From assembly GCA_026984275.1 (NCBI GenBank), contig JALSSM010000184.1, forward strand, positions 1 through 14,589: a stretch of DNA of 14,589 nt. The letters are read 5' to 3'. The first letter of the stretch is position 1. The number at the start of each line of letters is the position of its first letter. The translations under genes and the position numbers were made by a program. The notes under the pieces were generated by a model that searched no databases, had not been told where the DNA came from, and worked only from the letters and a program-made list of their open reading frames with translations. Of this stretch, positions 12,643-14,589 are shown piece by piece. This DNA is from Gammaproteobacteria bacterium. GTDB taxonomy: Bacteria > Pseudomonadota > Gammaproteobacteria > CAJXQU01.

Positions 12643-14589
12643 TCAGGCAGCACTTCGTGTCATAAATCGTTCAAGTAATGCGTTTATCTCGTCAAACCTT
12701 TGTGCTGGATCTGGCATATCCCTGATCACACGGAGTCTGGTATTTTCCAGTTTATAGTTAGTCGGTTCAGTTTGTATTAACCGGATGATCAGACCGGGAT
12801 CGATATCAGGTTGTTCAGTGAAGACAAACCGGCCTCCAGTTGCGCCAAAGTCTATTTTTTTAATCCCCAGCGGTGTTGCCTTGAGCTTGAGTCTGGTCAG
12901 CGCAAAAAGATTCAGTGCTTGCTCCGGCATCAGGCCAAATCGATCAATGACTTCTTCTCGCAGTTCATCCAGTTCTTGCTGGTTTTCAGCACTGGCAATA
13001 CGTTTGTACATTATTAACCGTGTATGCACATCAGGCAAGTAATCTTCCGGGATCAGTGCAGGTGTATGCACATCGATCTCAGTACCATGATCCAGAGGCC
13101 GATCAAGTTCCGGTTGCCTTCCTTCTTTGAGTGCTTTTACGGCACGCTCAAGCATGTCCGTATACATACCAAAACCAATTTCCTGTATGTGTCCACTTTG
13201 ATCATCGCCCAGGATCTCACCGGCACCACGAATTTCCAGATCATGAGTCGCAATCGTGAAACCGACACCCAGCTCTTCAAGAGCCTCGATCGCTTCAAGT
13301 CGCTTGCGTGCATCATCCGTTAATCTCTTGACATCGGGAACTACGAGATAAGCATAGGCGCGATGATGTGATCGCCCTACCCGCCCACGTAACTGATACA
13401 ACTGTGCCAGCCCAAATTTATCGGCACGATTGATAATAATGGTATTGGCGCTGGGAATATCAATGCCTGTTTCGATGATGGTACTACACACCAGAACATT
13501 AAATCGTCGGTGATAAAAATCTTTCATCACACTTTCCAGTTCGCGTTCACGCATCTGACCATGCGCAAAATGAACACGTGCCTCGGGCACCAATGCTGCA
13601 ACTTCAGCAGCCATTTTTTCGATGGTTTCGACCTTGTTATGTAGAAGATAAACCTGACCACCACGATTGATCTCACGTAGAATGGCTTCCTTGATCACAT
13701 CATTTTTCCATTCTCTGACAAAAGTCTTAATTGCCAGTCGACGAGCGGGTGGTGTAGCGATGATGGAAAGTTCTCTGGTACCGGTCAATGCCAGGTTTAG
13801 AGATCGTGGGATAGGCGTCGCCGTTAATGTCAGAATATCCACTTCTGATCGCATGGCCTTCATTTTTTCTTTCTGACGTACACCAAAACGGTGTTCTTCA
13901 TCGATAATCAGCAGACCAAGCTGTTTGAATTTAATGTCATTCTGGATCAGTTTATGCGTACCGATAACAATATCAACTTTGCCTTGTGCAAGTCCATCAA
14001 CTGTCTCCTTCGTCGCTTTTGATCCGCTGAAACGTGAAAGTTGTTCTACGCGAATTGGCCAGTCTGCAAAGCGATCTTTGAAGTTTTCATAGTGTTGTTG
14101 GGCGAGTAAAGTCGTCGGCACCAGTATCGCCACCTGTTTACCGGCACTAACAGCAACGAAAGCAGCACGCATGGCGACTTCTGTCTTACCAAAACCGACA
14201 TCACCACAGACCAGTCGATCCATGGGTTGTTCAGCTTGCATGTCTTCAAGAACAGCCTCAATCGCTGTCATCTGATCAGGGGTTTCTTCAAAAGGAAAGG
14301 CCTGTGAAAATGCCCGGTAAGCATCTTCATCGATTGAAAAGGCATAGCCTTTACGTGCTTCCCGACGCGCATAGATCTCGAGTAGTTCTGCCGCCACATC
14401 ATGAACTCGCTGTGCCGCTTTGGATTTTGCCTTTTGCCACTGCCCGCTACCAAGTTTGTGTAAAGGAGCATGATCAGGATCGACACCTGAAAAACGGCTG
14501 ATCAGATGTAAAGAAGCGACCGGTACAAATAATTTGTCTCCATCTGCGTATTCAAGTTCAAGATATTCATCTGTTACATCAACCGCTGA
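12643..14589 (-). CDS. mfd: Transcription-repair coupling factor Mfd, C-terminal part (5' end outside window)
   Basis: Mfd is a DNA translocase that removes RNA polymerase stalled at DNA damage and recruits the UvrABC repair system. The frame is open to the window edge, so 648 of roughly 1150 residues are visible. The visible N-terminal part is the end of the RNA-polymerase-interaction domain (EYLELEYADGDKLFVPV) and the linker KLGSGQWQKAKSKAAQRV. Then come the motor motifs: Walker A GDVGFGKTE, the DEEH box in IIDEEHRFGVRQ, LTLTATPIPRSLN, STIIETGIDIPSANT and QLRGRVGRSHHRAYAYL. HDLEIRGAGEILGDDQSGH follows, typical of the Mfd translocation region, and the C-terminal TRCF domain runs to the stop at 12643. 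The GTG at 14397 that opens a shorter frame is internal. csiV follows at once, so the two are co-transcribed. Nothing is missing from the motor. Confidence 0.96.
   Translation of the reverse strand, partial: SAVDVTDEYLELEYADGDKLFVPVASLHLISRFSGVDPDHAPLHKLGSGQWQKAKSKAAQRVHDVAAELLEIYARREARKGYAFSIDEDAYRAFSQAFPFEETPDQMTAIEAVLEDMQAEQPMDRLVCGDVGFGKTEVAMRAAFVAVSAGKQVAILVPTTLLAQQHYENFKDRFADWPIRVEQLSRFSGSKATKETVDGLAQGKVDIVIGTHKLIQNDIKFKQLGLLIIDEEHRFGVRQKEKMKAMRSEVDILTLTATPIPRSLNLALTGTRELSIIATPPARRLAIKTFVREWKNDVIKEAILREINRGGQVYLLHNKVETIEKMAAEVAALVPEARVHFAHGQMRERELESVMKDFYHRRFNVLVCSTIIETGIDIPSANTIIINRADKFGLAQLYQLRGRVGRSHHRAYAYLVVPDVKRLTDDARKRLEAIEALEELGVGFTIATHDLEIRGAGEILGDDQSGHIQEIGFGMYTDMLERAVKALKEGRQPELDRPLDHGTEIDVHTPALIPEDYLPDVHTRLIMYKRIASAENQQELDELREEVIDRFGLMPEQALNLFALTRLKLKATPLGIKKIDFGATGGRFVFTEQPDIDPGLIIRLIQTEPTNYKLENTRLRVIRDMPDPAQRFDEINALLERFMTRSAA

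Noticed and set aside
1..14589. tRNA, rRNA, CRISPR array, insertion sequence, prophage or defence genes
   Set aside because: Looked for on both strands; no cloverleaf, regular spacer repeats, transposase or integrase motifs were found, and almost all DNA is covered by recognised genes.

Overview
The window reads as an ordinary chromosomal stretch of a gammaproteobacterium. This rests on LolD of the lipoprotein-export system, a CsiV-family periplasmic protein next to mfd, a methylthioinosine-type phosphorylase beside a hypoxanthine phosphoribosyltransferase, and a DUF1244 protein. From memory, the mfd / csiV / methylthioinosine phosphorylase neighbourhood resembles that of pseudomonads, but the moderate, AT-leaning base composition argues against Pseudomonas itself. 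No rRNA, tRNA, CRISPR array, integrase or recognisable transposase gene is visible. The word GATC is strikingly common (about 170 by hand count, roughly three times chance).

Layout. (1) 1-663, plus strand: the 3' part of lolD, cut by the window edge. (2) 702-7738, minus strand: a compact run read from right to left. It contains a DUF1244 protein, a secreted double-PepSY protein, an outer-membrane lipoprotein of the TolC/OMF type, a periplasmic adaptor with a very acidic linker, a 1036-aa RND pump of the CzcA/CusA type, and a small YcxB-like membrane protein. Gaps are 42 bp or less and two genes overlap, so this is probably one efflux operon with accessory parts. (3) 7739-7817: a 79-bp divergent promoter region with overlapping -10 elements. 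(4) 7818-11344, plus strand: NDH-2 NADH dehydrogenase, a DUF815 AAA+ ATPase, a hypoxanthine-type phosphoribosyltransferase and an S-methyl-5'-thioinosine/6-oxopurine phosphorylase. These are tightly packed, and the last two enzymes form consecutive salvage steps. (5) 11345-11544: the only sizeable non-coding gap (200 bp). It lies between convergent genes and holds two strong inverted repeats and a small unassigned minus-strand ORF. (6) 11545-14589, minus strand: mfd (5' end outside the window), csiV and a TrmH/SpoU-type RNA methyltransferase, packed as an operon.

The genes work in three sets. One is a tripartite RND efflux machine with a periplasmic PepSY partner and an unusual membrane protein at its end. 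The second links a respiratory NADH dehydrogenase to methylthioinosine and hypoxanthine salvage. The third is the transcription-repair coupling factor with envelope and RNA-modification genes. I see no clear new defence or mobile system. The most worthwhile leads are the PepSY-RND-YcxB arrangement, the intergenic palindromes with their small ORF, and the GATC enrichment with its local deserts.
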